Source: CAZUZS01 sp964624795 (GTDB lineage Bacteria; Calditrichota; Calditrichia; RBG-13-44-9). From it: a stretch of DNA of 64,000 nucleotides. Numbering within the stretch: position 1 is the stretch's first letter; every line of letters begins with the position of its first letter. The stretch covers positions 1 to 64,000 of the forward strand of contig CAZUZS010000014.1 in assembly GCA_964624795.1 (NCBI GenBank), given 5' to 3'. Position numbers and translations under genes: made by a program. Positions 1-9,372 of the stretch are shown piece after piece. The notes under the pieces are model-generated. The model was given only the letters and a program-made list of their open reading frames with translations. It did not search any database and was not told the origin of the DNA.

Positions 1-3000
1 CGCATCGCTCAGCATGTAATAGAGCACCGGCACAATAATCAGGGTGAGGGCGGTGGAGAAGAACAGCCCGAAGATAACCGCCACGCCCATGTTGCTCCAC
101 CACTGCGAGCTTTCTGCACCGAACTCGATGAAGTTGCTGAAATTGCCTTTGAACAGCCCGATAAAGTCGATGTTGATCCCGGTTGTAAGGGGGATGAGTC
201 CCAGGATGGTGGTGACGGCGGTCAGGATTACCGGGCGCAGACGGGTTTTGCCGGCCAGGATAATCGCTTCCATTTTTTCCATGCCCCGCTCCCGAAGCTG
301 TTGGATATAGTCGATCAGCACGATGGCGTTGTTCACCACCACCCCCGCCAGCGAGATAATCCCGATGCCGGTCATGATAATGCCGAACGGCTTGAAGGTG
401 ACCAACAGCCCGAAGAACACCCCAAAGAACGAGAGCAGCACCGAGATCATGATCACGAACGGCAGGGTGATGGAATTAAACTCGGTGACCAGCACAAAGA
501 AGATCAGCAGCACCGCGATCATGAAAGCCCGCATCAGGAAATCGGAAGCGGCTTTCTGCTCGGTGTCCTGCCCGGCGTAGGTCAGCGAATAACCCTCCGG
601 GGCACGGAATCCGGCCAGGCGCTCTTTCACATCGGCTAACACTTCCGCCGAGCTGCGCCCGAAGGCGTCGGCGGTAATGGTCACCACCCGGTCGCCGTCC
701 ACATGGCTGATGGTGCTGAGACCGGAGGAGAATTCCACCGTGGCAAAGTTGGCCAGCGGAATGTGCTTCCCCTCGTGGAAAATGGTCAGGTTCAGCAGGT
801 CGGTGTAGCTCTTGCGGAAATCCTTGCTGAAACGCACCGTGATGTCGTATTCATCCTGCCCCACCCGGTATTTGGTAGCCTCGCTGCCGTTTACCGCGGT
901 GCGAATGGTGCCGGCCACCTGCGCGGTGTTCAGTCCCAGCAGGGCGGCCTTTTCGCGGTCGATGCGGATGCGCAGCTCCGGGCGACCTTTTTCGAAATTA
1001 TCGCGCAGCTCGGTGAGTCCCGGGACATTTTTAATGCGCCGCTGAATGTCGTCGGACAGCCGTTCCAGCACGGCGAAATCTTCTCCTTTTATCTGGATTT
1101 CCACCGCGCTGCCGGTGGGCGGACCTTCCTGCGGTTTGGAGACATCGATCCTGGCCCCGGCGATGCCGGTCAATTTTTGCTTCACCGAGTCCAGCGTCTT
1201 GAAGGTGCTTTGCCGCCGGTCCTCTTTTTCCAGGAAATCGATGGTCACCTGCGATTTGTGCGATGCGCCGCCGCCCGCCCCAAAACTGAACTGGTCGGAG
1301 ACATTGCCCACTTCCGTGACATAGTGCTCCATATCGGTGGTATTTTCGATGCGGCTCTCGATTTGCCGCACAATTTTGTCCGATGTCTCCAGCCGCGTGC
1401 CGGTGGGCGCTTCCACCTTGATCCAGGCCTGGTTCGGTTCCAGATCCGGGAAAAATTCCACACCGTGGTTGAATATTCCGTAGATAATGAACATCAGGAT
1501 GTAGGCTGCAAAAGCCAGGATGATCGTCGTTTTCCTACGATTCAATGCCCATTTTAGGGTAGATTCGTAACGCACCACCATGAAGCGCAGCAGGCGGTCT
1601 CCCGGCAGCTTGCTCATTTTATCATCCAGTTTAAGAAAGGTGGACGACAGCACCGGGTTGAAAACGAACGCCACAAACAGCGAGGCGCTGAGGGTGATGA
1701 TCAGCGTAATGGGCAAATATCGCATGAACTCACCCACAATCCCCGGCCACAGGATCATGGGAGCGAAGGCGAACAGGGTAGTGATGGTAGAGGTCACAAC
1801 CGGCATCCCGACTTCAGCCGTGGCATCGCGCGCCGCCTTCATCAGGCTTTTCCCTTCCCCGTGGTGGCGGTATATGTTTTCCACAATCACAATGGCGTTG
1901 TCCACCAGCATACCCAGCGCCAGGATCAGGCTGAACAACACGATCATGTTGAGGGTATAGCCCATCATGCCCAGCACGATAAACGAAAGCAGCATGGACA
2001 GCGGGATCGCGATTCCCACCAGCAGTCCGTTGCGCGCCCCCATGAAAAAGTAGAGCACCAGCACCACCAGCAGCAGCCCGGCGATAATGTTGTTTTCCAG
2101 GTCGTTCACCATGGAGCGGATTTCTTTCGACTGGTCGGCCAGGATCACATAGTCGGTTTTGGCGGGGAATTTTGCTTTTTCCTTTTTCAGGATTTCCTTC
2201 ACCGCGTCCGCGATGCGAATAATATTCTCACCGCTCCGCTTCTGGATGGAAAGCGTAACGCTGGATTTTTCATCCAGGCGGGAGTAGCTGCTCTGCTCCT
2301 TGTAGCCGAACTCCACGTCGGCCAGGTCCCGCACGTAAACCGGGTAGCCGTTGAGGGTTTTCACCACCACATTTTTAAGCTCATTCACCGAACCGAATTC
2401 GCCCGGAATGCGCACCGTATAGCTCAGGTTGCCGCTTTCAACCGAGCCGCCGGGAATGGTGGTGTTCTCCTGCCGGATGGCGCCAATCACATCGTTCACC
2501 CCCAGGTTGTAGTAGCGCAGGCGGGCGGGATTCAGGTTGACCTTCACCTCCCGCTCCAGGCCGCCGGAGATGTTCACATCCAGCACGCCGGGAATTTGCT
2601 CGAATTCGTCCTGCAGGTCTTCCGCAATCTTTTTCAGTTTCACCAGCGACTGCTGCCCGGTAATGCTGACCAGCATAATGGGGATGTTCTCGAAATTGAT
2701 TTCCTGCACCACCGGCTCTTCGATGTCGCCGGGCAGGTCGGGCTTGGCCTGGTCGACTTTCTCCCGCACCTTGCGGACCGCTTCATCGATGTCCATATCC
2801 GATTCGAACTCCACCACCAGGCTGGAGTAGCCCTCGTAGCTGGTGGAGGTCATCTTTTTGATTTTGGCGATTTCTTGCAGTTTGTTTTCGATGGGCTGTG
2901 CCACCAGCGTTTCCATATCGGAAGGGGAGACCCCCAGGTAGGGCACCGCGATAATCACCACCGGCTGTTTGATCTGCGGGAACGATTCCACCGGCAAATT

Positions 3001-3063
3001 CCGGTAGGAAACCAGCCCGGCGATCACCACAATGGCCAGCAGCACAAAAACGCTCACTTTATG
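1..3063 (-). CDS. RND-family efflux permease (partial at both ends)
   Basis: Inner-membrane proton-driven efflux pump of the AcrB/HAE class. The minus strand is open for 1021 codons, from the N gap at 3063 to the window edge. Visible family signatures run in order: an N-terminal membrane helix followed by NLPVESFPQIKQP, the porter domain, LGMLVDNAIVIVENIYRHHGEG in TM4 (proton-relay Asp; the second Asp of AcrB is Asn here), a second porter repeat with FFPDLEPNQ, and GIISLAGVVVNNAIVLIDY in TM10. The last readable residues, FGLFFSTALTLIIVPVLYYM, are the usual final helix, so only a short tail is off the window. The start codon lies in the 3064-3163 gap. It is the last gene of a tetR-tolC-adaptor-pump run on the minus strand. 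Substrate cannot be told from sequence. Confidence 0.95.
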
Positions 3064-3163
3064 NNNNNNNNNNNNNNNNNNNNNNNNNNNNNNNNNNNNN
3101 NNNNNNNNNNNNNNNNNNNNNNNNNNNNNNNNNNNNNNNNNNNNNNNNNNNNNNNNNNNNNNN
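3064..3163. other. Assembly gap (100 N)
   Basis: Exactly 100 N, a conventional placeholder, so the true length is unknown. It hides the C-terminus of the adaptor gene and the start of the RND pump gene. Confidence 0.99.
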
Positions 3164-4188
3164 ACCAGCAGCGGATCTCCGTCGGTAAGTTCCTGCTGCC
3201 CCACCACGATCAGATTCTGGTTGGCGTCCAGGCCTTTCACCAGCACACTGTCCTGGTAAACCGCCATCAGCTCCACCGGTATTTTCTTTGCGTGGTTGCT
3301 GGAATCAATAAAAACATATCGTCCCTGTTCCGATTCGATTACGGCGTCCAGCGGAATAACGATCTGGTTCTGGTAGGAGCGGCGCAAAAGTTTGAGGTTG
3401 GCAATCATCTGCGGCGCCAGCTTGCGGTCGGGGTTCGGGATGGAGATCTCGACCTGGAAGGTGCGGCTCTGGGGATCGATACTGCGATTGATAAACGAAA
3501 CCTTGCTTTCCAGGTTCATCTCCGGAAAAGCATCGAATGTTATCTGCACCGGAGTGCCGAGGTCAATATCATTCAGAAATCTTTCCGCCACGCCGGCAGT
3601 GATTTTCATGTACTCATTATCGATGAAATCGAAAATGGGGGACATGGGCATGGCATACGCCCCGGTATCGTAAAAACGGTCGTTTACGTAACCGTCCAGC
3701 GGCGCCCGGATGAACAGCTTGGCATATCTCGCCTTGGCCAGCTCGTAGGCAGCCCGGGCGCGTTCCAGTCCGTATTTGGACGCCAGGTACTCGTTCTCAG
3801 AGATCGCCCGCTTGTCGAAGATAACCTTTTTGCTGTTGTAGTCCAGCTCCGCCTGCTGCCGCGCGGCTTTCGCCTCGCTGTAAGTAGCTTCCAGGATTTT
3901 GTTTTCCAGAATAGCCAGCGTATCGCCCGCAGTGGCAAACCGCCCCTTATCGCGGACGATCTTATGCAGCACACCGCCTTCTTCCACCACGATCTTGATC
4001 CGGTTGCGGGCTTCCACCGTTCCGGTGATCTGCAAGTATTCGGAAAATGGCCGCGGGCTTAATGCCAGCGTTTGTACCGGCGTTCCCACCGGGCTTGAGT
4101 CCTGCTGCTCCGCCGCCCCCTCTTTAGAACATTGCCACAGCAGCAAACCTGCAAGAAGCACAATTATTACAGCCAAAAACTTTTTCAT
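3164..4188 (-). CDS. RND efflux periplasmic adaptor (HlyD/MFP family), C-terminus in gap
   Basis: Membrane-fusion protein linking an RND pump to a TolC channel. It starts at the ATG at 4188, just after a GGAGGAGAT ribosome site. The N-terminus is a signal sequence ending in LLAGLLLWQC; a Cys at this place suggests a lipoprotein, but W-Q before it is a poor lipobox. The family layout follows: a lipoyl-like half (IVVEEGGVLHKIVRDKG...), an alpha-hairpin (LEATYSEAKAARQQAELDYNSKKV...), the second lipoyl half (LFIRAPLDGYVNDRFYDTGAY) and beta-barrel segments. The frame stays open into the gap at 3163, after about 341 residues, close to the usual 350-380. The 303-bp spacer from the TolC gene upstream is unusually long for this kind of operon. 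Confidence 0.93.
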
Positions 4189-4396
4189 ATCTCCTCCGAA
4201 ATGTGTGTTATTTTCGTATTGCGGGAATCCAGTTACTGAGGTTTTTGGGTTCCCGGTTCAGGGTTCAGAGTTGCGTGTTTATAGCCGGTATTCGCTCGAT
4301 GATGAACCGAATTCCTGCATTCTGTTTTTCTTTTTAAAACCTCGCTCGAAATTGCCATATTAAATTATGCCTGTTTTTTTGACCCTCACCCTTGGT

Positions 4397-4424
4397 CCCC
4401 CTCCCTTATGCATAAGGGAGGGGG
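4397..4424. repeat. Perfect 28-bp palindrome in the tolC-adaptor spacer
   Basis: The left arm CCCCCTCCCTTATG (4397-4410) is followed directly by its exact reverse complement (4411-4424). More G-rich sequence follows to about 4437 (GGGGGTGGG), which mirrors CCCTCACCC at 4383-4391. It lies in the 303-bp non-coding spacer 4189-4491, where I see nothing else. A related C6/G6 palindrome occurs at 6504-6521. Confidence 0.7.
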
Positions 4425-4491
4425 AAAGTGGGGGTGGGTTATCTAACGAGCCGCATCTTGATTGAATCACCCAATGGTGATATCTCATTTT

Positions 4492-5625
4492 TCATTGGAC
4501 TTTCGCCGCTTTCTTATCTTCTCCNNNNNNNNNNNNNNNNNNNNNNNNNNNNNNNNNNNNNNNNNNNNNNNNNNNNNNNNNNNNNNNNNNNNNNNNNNNN
4601 NNNNNNNNNNNNNNNNNNNNNNNNTGAACCTGCGCGCTGGTATAAAGCCCGGAAAATATGGGGATATTAAGGGAGATGCCCAAAATGACATTATCATTGG
4701 CATTTTCCAGCCTGAACTGGTCCGAACGGGCGCCGTAAGTGTAGACCAGGTTGCCGCTCAGGGTTGGCAGGTGATTTGAATATTCTACCGCCACCCGTTT
4801 TTCCTGCAATTTCTTCTCCCATAAGAGGGCATTGTAATCTGGCCGCATGGCGAACAGCTCTTCGTTGGGCAGCGAATCGGGCATGGCGGGAAAGGTTTCC
4901 ATCTCACCGACCAGGTTCATCTCTTCGCGCAGCGGGATGTCCACCAGCGCTTTCAGGTTATTGATGGCCAGCTCGTAATTCTTGCGCGCTTTCATTGTCT
5001 CCGGGATAGTATTCTGCCAGGCCGTTTCCGCCTGCAGCAGCTCGAATTCCGAAACCACCCCGCTCTCGAATTTGATTTTGATATTATCGTAGTTCTCACG
5101 AGCGCTTGTCTCGGACTGGGTTGCGACCTGCCACACCTTTTGGAGCAGCAGCGCCTGGTAGAACGCTTTTTTGACCCGCGAAAAAACACCCTGGTACTGG
5201 GATGAATACTGGTAGCCGGTATATTTTTTATAATAGCCGGCAGCTTGAATGGCATTGCCCACTTTTCCAAAACCGTAGAGCGTTTGGCTGAGACTGGCAT
5301 TCAACTGGTATTCATTGGTGAAAGATGCCTTGAAGCTCTGGGTCTGGGTTCTGCCGGCAGTGTCGGTAACCGTGAAGTAAAATTTGCTTTCCAGGAAATT
5401 CCGGTTGTAACCGGCCTCCACATTGATTTTCGGCAATGCTGTGGAAATCGCCTCTTTCATCTGCGCCGATGCGAATTGGAGGTCCGATCGCGCCAGCCTG
5501 ATCTCTTTGTTGTTCTCCTCCGCCAATTTCAAAATCTGCTGCAAATTGAAGTCCTTGGCGAAACTTCCCTGGAACAAAAATATCAAAATCACCAGCGGTG
5601 AAAAAAATCGAAAAGCCATAGTCAT
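4492..5625 (-). CDS. TolC-family outer-membrane efflux protein, interrupted by a gap
   Basis: Outer-membrane channel of the tripartite pump. A signal peptide (FFSPLVILIFLFQGSFA) leads into the outer-membrane-factor repeat: LAEENNKEIRLARSDLQFASAQMKEAISTALPKI. The second half-repeat is present (MRPDYNALLWEKKLQEKRVAVEYSNHLPTLSG...). The ATG at 5625 forms an ATGA overlap with the stop of the TetR gene, which supports this start; an in-frame ATG at 5619 is the alternative. The 100-N gap at 4525-4624 cuts the C-terminal part. The frame beyond it ends in EDKKAAKVQ and a stop at 4492, which is plausible but unproven because the gap length is unknown. The family is usually 420-480 residues, so real sequence longer than 100 bp is probably missing. 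Confidence 0.9.
   Translation of the reverse strand: MTMAFRFFSPLVILIFLFQGSFAKDFNLQQILKLAEENNKEIRLARSDLQFASAQMKEAISTALPKINVEAGYNRNFLESKFYFTVTDTAGRTQTQSFKASFTNEYQLNASLSQTLYGFGKVGNAIQAAGYYKKYTGYQYSSQYQGVFSRVKKAFYQALLLQKVWQVATQSETSARENYDNIKIKFESGVVSEFELLQAETAWQNTIPETMKARKNYELAINNLKALVDIPLREEMNLVGEMETFPAMPDSLPNEELFAMRPDYNALLWEKKLQEKRVAVEYSNHLPTLSGNLVYTYGARSDQFRLENANDNVILGISLNIPIFSGLYTSAQVXXXXXXXXXXXXXXXXXXXXXXXXXXXXXXXXXXGEDKKAAKVQ
4525..4624. other. Assembly gap (100 N)
   Basis: Placeholder gap inside the TolC-family gene; its real length is unknown. Confidence 0.99.
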
Positions 5626-6209
5626 TTTCTCCTCTTTATTCCATATAAAACAATTTGAATAACTGTTTCTACTACCTGGTCTCGTGTTTCTTCGGGAACC
5701 CGTTGCATCCAGTCAAGATTCAGGAAACAGTTCAGGAAAGCCAGCGCCTGGACGGTTGCATTTTCGTCCTCCAACGCAAATATTCCTTGTTCATTTCCTT
5801 CTGCCAGCCAGGGCCTCAATCTCTTCCGGATGATTGCATTTATTTTTTCAATTATCGGACGGCCATGCGGGTATTGCTCGCTTAACGCCTCCGGAAGTTT
5901 CGAAATTTCTACAGCGTATTCTTTTAGTTCAAAATAGATATTGCGGATAAATGCAGCAACTTTTTCATCCGCGGGCATACCGGGGGTGAGTTTTTTCTCT
6001 GCTTGAATAATAAATTGTTCTGCCTCATCGATCACCACTTCGTCGAATATAGCTTCCTTGTTGGGAAAATAATAATAAAGTGACGGCTTTGCAAGGCTGC
6101 TTTGCCGGGCAATGTCGTCCATGGACGTCTTGCTGAATCCGAACCGGAAGAACAATTCCTTCGCCGCTTGTTTGATGCCGGCCTTTTTTGCGTTTTCGTT
6201 GTTTTGCAT
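5622..6209 (-). CDS. TetR/AcrR-family transcriptional regulator
   Basis: A 195-residue repressor of the usual TetR size. The N-terminal helix-turn-helix is clear: AAKELFFRFGFSKTSMDDIARQSSLAKPSLYYYFPNKEAIFDEV (about residues 15-60). The rest is a helical ligand-binding and dimerisation domain with no recognisable ligand motif. It is the first gene of the minus-strand efflux operon, and its stop overlaps the TolC-gene start by 4 nt. It therefore most likely represses its own operon in response to a pump substrate. A candidate operator lies 20 bp upstream (6229-6260). Confidence 0.93.
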   Translation of the reverse strand: MQNNENAKKAGIKQAAKELFFRFGFSKTSMDDIARQSSLAKPSLYYYFPNKEAIFDEVVIDEAEQFIIQAEKKLTPGMPADEKVAAFIRNIYFELKEYAVEISKLPEALSEQYPHGRPIIEKINAIIRKRLRPWLAEGNEQGIFALEDENATVQALAFLNCFLNLDWMQRVPEETRDQVVETVIQIVLYGIKRRK

Positions 6210-6228
6210 TCCTTTATCCTTTTTTTAA

Positions 6229-6260
6229 AATTTCGACTATTTCCATATTTGTTCGAAAAT
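6229..6260. promoter_or_regulatory. Candidate TetR operator (imperfect dyad)
   Basis: TTTCGA at 6231-6236 and TCGAAA at 6253-6258 are the outer arms of an imperfect inverted repeat of about 32 bp. It is centred roughly 36 bp upstream of the tetR start, where an autoregulatory operator would be expected. The symmetry is partial; this is inference from position. Confidence 0.35.
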
Positions 6261-6503
6261 ATTAAGTGGCAATAGACGCGGCCTTTTGGGGAAAGTTGCG
6301 AAAAAGAAAATTTTTTTTCGATACGGGATTAATTGTATTCTTTAGGTTGAGTTGATGGCAGCACCGGCGCCGGTTCCGGGTTCTGGGCTAAAAAGTCGGC
6401 AGTCTTATTGGAAATGTAGCTGCTCTAACAATAGATTTGTCTACTGAATTATTTGGTTAAAAATCTTTTGTTTGGTAGGCGTGTGCATTTTAGTTCTTAA
6501 CAT

Positions 6504-6521
6504 CCCCCCTTCGAAGGGGGG
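6504..6521. repeat. C6/G6 palindrome
   Basis: CCCCCCTTC followed by its exact reverse complement GAAGGGGGG. It is flanked by a further G-rich arm (GAGGGGGGATG to 6533) which can pair with CATCCCCCC at 6501-6509. It resembles the palindrome at 4397-4424 and looks like a small dispersed element rather than a gene-specific site. Confidence 0.6.
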
Positions 6522-6547
6522 CGAGGGGGGATGTCAAGTATGGCATC

Positions 6548-6773
6548 ACTAATCTGACCTGTTGGCTACTGAAAAATCTTAATTCTTCAAAGGGTGAGAA
6601 TATGTCCTGTCATTTCGAGCGTTAGCGAGAAATCTTTAAAAATTTCCTTGGCGTAAGCCACCACTTACGTGGCACCCCGCTTAAGCGGGATTCGGAATGA
6701 CAAATGCCCGATAAGCCACGAATTGCAAATAGGTTTTTGATTAGGAAATTAATTACCACAACGGGTTAATCTT
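6548..6773. repeat. Dispersed ~226-bp repeat, copy 1 (MITE/REP-like)
   Basis: Shares both ends and much of its middle with 28447-28673. The left end ACCTGTTGGCTACTGAAAAA matches ACCCGTTGTGCTAATAAAAA. The middle shares TGTTAGCGAGA-like and GATTCGGAATG(A/T)CA blocks. The right end AATTAATTACCACAACGGGT matches AATTAATTAGCGCAACGCGT. The right end is roughly the inverse of the left end, as in a non-autonomous inverted-repeat element. It carries no reading frame of note. Confidence 0.65.
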
Positions 6774-6938
6774 GTTTTCTGTGTACTTCCTTTTAGACAT
6801 TATCCCGCCTCTGCTGCAAATATTCAGTTAACCAAACGCTCAACCCTGAACTTTCAGCCCGGAACCGTGCATTTCCTATTTTTTTTATTATATTTCTTTT
6901 GCTGTCTTGTGGCACTCCAAATAATTGAAAGGAAGGCG

Positions 6939-8456
6939 ATGACGCTGTTAAACCTCCCCCTACTCCGAATTTTCAGGAAGATACCGTTTCGCCCCGGCTT
7001 CTGGCTGGGAATTTTCCTGTTTGTTTTTGTGCTTGTGGTACCAATTTCCTCACACCTGACCGGCATTGAGAAAAACATGCTGGCAGTTGCGCTGCTTATG
7101 GCTGCCTGGTGGATGACCGAAGCGCTTCCGCTTGCCGTAACCTCCCTGGTGCCGCTGGCGCTCTACCCATTTCTGGGAATCATGAAAACCAGCGAGGTTT
7201 CTCCCAACTACACCAACCACCTTGTATTTTTGTTTATGGGCGGATTTATTATCGCCATTGCACTACAGGAGTGGCAGTTACACCGGCGTTTCGCATTGCA
7301 TACCATTGCGTTTTTGGGAAATAATCCACGGCGGGTGGTTCTCGCATTTATGCTATCTTCTGCCATTCTTTCCATGTGGATCAGCAATACCGCCACCGCC
7401 ATTATGATGCTGCCTATTGCATTGGCTGTTGTACACCAGGTGCAGGGCGCGAGTGAAGAAACGGAATCGAAAAACAAAAATTTCGGGGCAGTATTGATGC
7501 TGGGTATCGCCTACAGCGCCAGCATAGGGGGCATGGCGACCCTGATCGGCACGCCGCCCAACGTGGTTTTTTCCGGCATCTACGGCAAATATTTTCCGGA
7601 TCGCCCCGAAATCTCCTTTCTTGAATGGATGATCAAAATCCTGCCGCTGGCAATTATTATATTCACCCTGCTGTGGCTGTACCTTGTTCATTTTGTGCTG
7701 AAAAAAGAGGACCTGCCTGCAATGAAGGACAAGAAAATTTTCAGGGAAGAAATGCGGCAATTGGGGCCTATGAATGCCAATCAGCGACGAGTGCTGGCGG
7801 TTTTTGTGCTTACCGCGTTTTTATGGATTTTTCGCGCCAACATCGATCTGGGTTTTATGCGCATCCCCGGCTGGGCTCAGCTCATCGGATTGGGGGGCAA
7901 AATACAAGACAGCACGGTGGCCATCGGCATGGCGATTTTGCTGTTTATCATCCCTGTTAAGGGGGCGGAAGACAAAAAGACGCTTCTCAATTGGAAAAGC
8001 TTGCTGGAACTGCCGTGGGATATACTGCTGCTGTTTGGCGGCGGGTTTGCCCTGGCCGATGGCATCCAGAAAACCGGCCTGGCTGATTTTCTCGGTCAGC
8101 GCCTGGAATTCCTCGGCAATATGCACATGCTGCTAATGCTGTTTATTCTGACTCTTTCGGTAGCGCTGCTGACTGAATTTACTTCCAACACAGCGGTTGC
8201 AACTACCATACTACCGGTAATGGCGGCGCTCGCCATCGATCTGCAAATTAATCCAATCATAATCATGCTGCCGGCCACCATTGCCGCATCCTGTGCTTTT
8301 ATGCTGCCGGTCTCGACACCTCCCAACGCGATTGTATTTGGCTCCCGCTATATTACCATCCAGAAAATGGTGAGGGTAGGGATCGTGCTTATATTGCTGG
8401 TCTCCATGGTTGTGAGTCTCTATTTTTATCTGTTTTTCCACATTTTTGGATCTTAA
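6939..8456 (+). CDS. SLC13/DASS-family sodium:anion symporter
   Basis: Inner-membrane carrier of the divalent-anion:Na+ symporter family (VcINDY/CitT type), 505 residues, with about a dozen hydrophobic segments. Both sodium-site SNT motifs are present (WISNTATAIMMLPIA and FTSNTAVATTILPV), with the paired substrate-loop motifs IGTPPNVVF and VSTPPNAIVFG. The ATG at 6939 was chosen over the upstream ATG at 6867 because AGGAAGG sits directly before it and the upstream extension is only low-complexity hydrophobic residues. Likely substrates are C4-dicarboxylates, but sulfate or phosphate cannot be excluded from sequence. It stands alone, with the 6548-6773 repeat upstream and hairpins downstream. 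Confidence 0.92.
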   Translation: MTLLNLPLLRIFRKIPFRPGFWLGIFLFVFVLVVPISSHLTGIEKNMLAVALLMAAWWMTEALPLAVTSLVPLALYPFLGIMKTSEVSPNYTNHLVFLFMGGFIIAIALQEWQLHRRFALHTIAFLGNNPRRVVLAFMLSSAILSMWISNTATAIMMLPIALAVVHQVQGASEETESKNKNFGAVLMLGIAYSASIGGMATLIGTPPNVVFSGIYGKYFPDRPEISFLEWMIKILPLAIIIFTLLWLYLVHFVLKKEDLPAMKDKKIFREEMRQLGPMNANQRRVLAVFVLTAFLWIFRANIDLGFMRIPGWAQLIGLGGKIQDSTVAIGMAILLFIIPVKGAEDKKTLLNWKSLLELPWDILLLFGGGFALADGIQKTGLADFLGQRLEFLGNMHMLLMLFILTLSVALLTEFTSNTAVATTILPVMAALAIDLQINPIIIMLPATIAASCAFMLPVSTPPNAIVFGSRYITIQKMVRVGIVLILLVSMVVSLYFYLFFHIFGS

Positions 8457-8537
8457 TGAGGACAAGCAGCTAAACAGAATGCTAACCACGCCGGAACCTG
8501 ACAAAAGCGTGCAGGAGTGCTGACAAAATGTTCTTTC

Positions 8538-8591
8538 CAGGGTTGCACCCTGCGGAAGCCGCATGGGACTTGCCTGTGAGGCAAAATTTTT
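8538..8591 (+). terminator. Hairpin run ending in a T-tract after the SLC13 gene
   Basis: Three small stem-loops follow each other: CAGGGT-TGC-ACCCTG (8538-8552), TGCGG-AAG-CCGCA (8551-8563, sharing two bases with the first) and TTGCCT-GTG-AGGCAA (8570-8584). The last is followed by AATTTTT. The last one resembles a weak intrinsic terminator for the plus-strand carrier gene. Confidence 0.45.
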
Positions 8592-8737
8592 GCCCGGTAA
8601 TTTCGGAATTGAATTTTTGATTGATTGGGAGGTTCAACGCACTTGTGATATTGCAGCTTGCATTCCCTGCAATCCGGTACTCAGGGCCTGAATTCCAAAT
8701 CCCAAAATCGGGAGGTCGCAAAGCGAAATAGTTTGGC

Positions 8738-9115
8738 TTACTGGCTGACCAGGCTGCCGTTGCTGAAGATTTTTTGCACCATATTTCTAAATCGTGCCGG
8801 GTTTATCGGTTTTGGCAAAATATGTTGAACGCCCGCATGTTCGAGATCGTGAATAAGCGGTTCGCTTAGTTTCCCCGAAACCACCATTATCGGAATATCG
8901 GGATTCAATTTTCTGATCTTGTTGACCAGATCCACTCCGTTAAGGTTTGGCATAACAATATCAGTAATCAACAGGTCGTACTTCTGTTTGCACAGCTTGT
9001 TCAACGCTTCTTCGCCATTGTACACGGAAACGACCTGAAAACCGTCCAGCGTAAGTAAAATATCCACGCTGCGGCTCAAATTCTTGTCGTCTTCCGCTAA
9101 AAGTATCTTTTTCAT
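8738..9115 (-). CDS. Single-domain response regulator (CheY-like receiver)
   Basis: 125 residues consisting only of a receiver domain. The acidic pair is D9-D10, the phospho-acceptor is D52 (LLITDIVMPNLNG), the switch Ser is S80 (VVSG) and the conserved Lys is K102 (LPKPINP), so it should be phosphorylatable. There is no output domain. It lies 257 bp downstream of the NtrC-like gene on the same strand. That makes it a plausible extra target or phosphate sink of the neighbouring kinase, though it may have its own promoter. Confidence 0.92.
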   Translation of the reverse strand: MKKILLAEDDKNLSRSVDILLTLDGFQVVSVYNGEEALNKLCKQKYDLLITDIVMPNLNGVDLVNKIRKLNPDIPIMVVSGKLSEPLIHDLEHAGVQHILPKPINPARFRNMVQKIFSNGSLVSQ

Positions 9116-9372
9116 CTATTCTCCGATAAACATCATCACTCACTAATTTTTACAAATATCCTGCCAAAGGGCATCTTTATAAATTCTTTTGCGAAAATTG
9201 TCATTCAGAGGCGATTTTTATACAAAGGCATGTCGGCTTGTCCGGACCTCATTTTGTATCCCTGCGGGTATTACCGCCTGGCCCGGTGCACGATATTGTG
9301 TATAAAGTTTACATATATTATCCGAAGTGACAGAACAGGGAGAGTTTAAAACAGATGCTTCAAACTGTGCCA

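Noticed and set aside
703..1557. 284-codon plus-strand frame
   Set aside because: Shadow of the RND permease gene on the other strand.
1861..4062. 733-codon open frame on the plus strand
   Set aside because: It is antisense to the RND pump and adaptor genes, crosses a gap of unknown length, and its translation (His/Gln-rich) resembles no family, while the minus strand gives clear RND and HlyD motifs.
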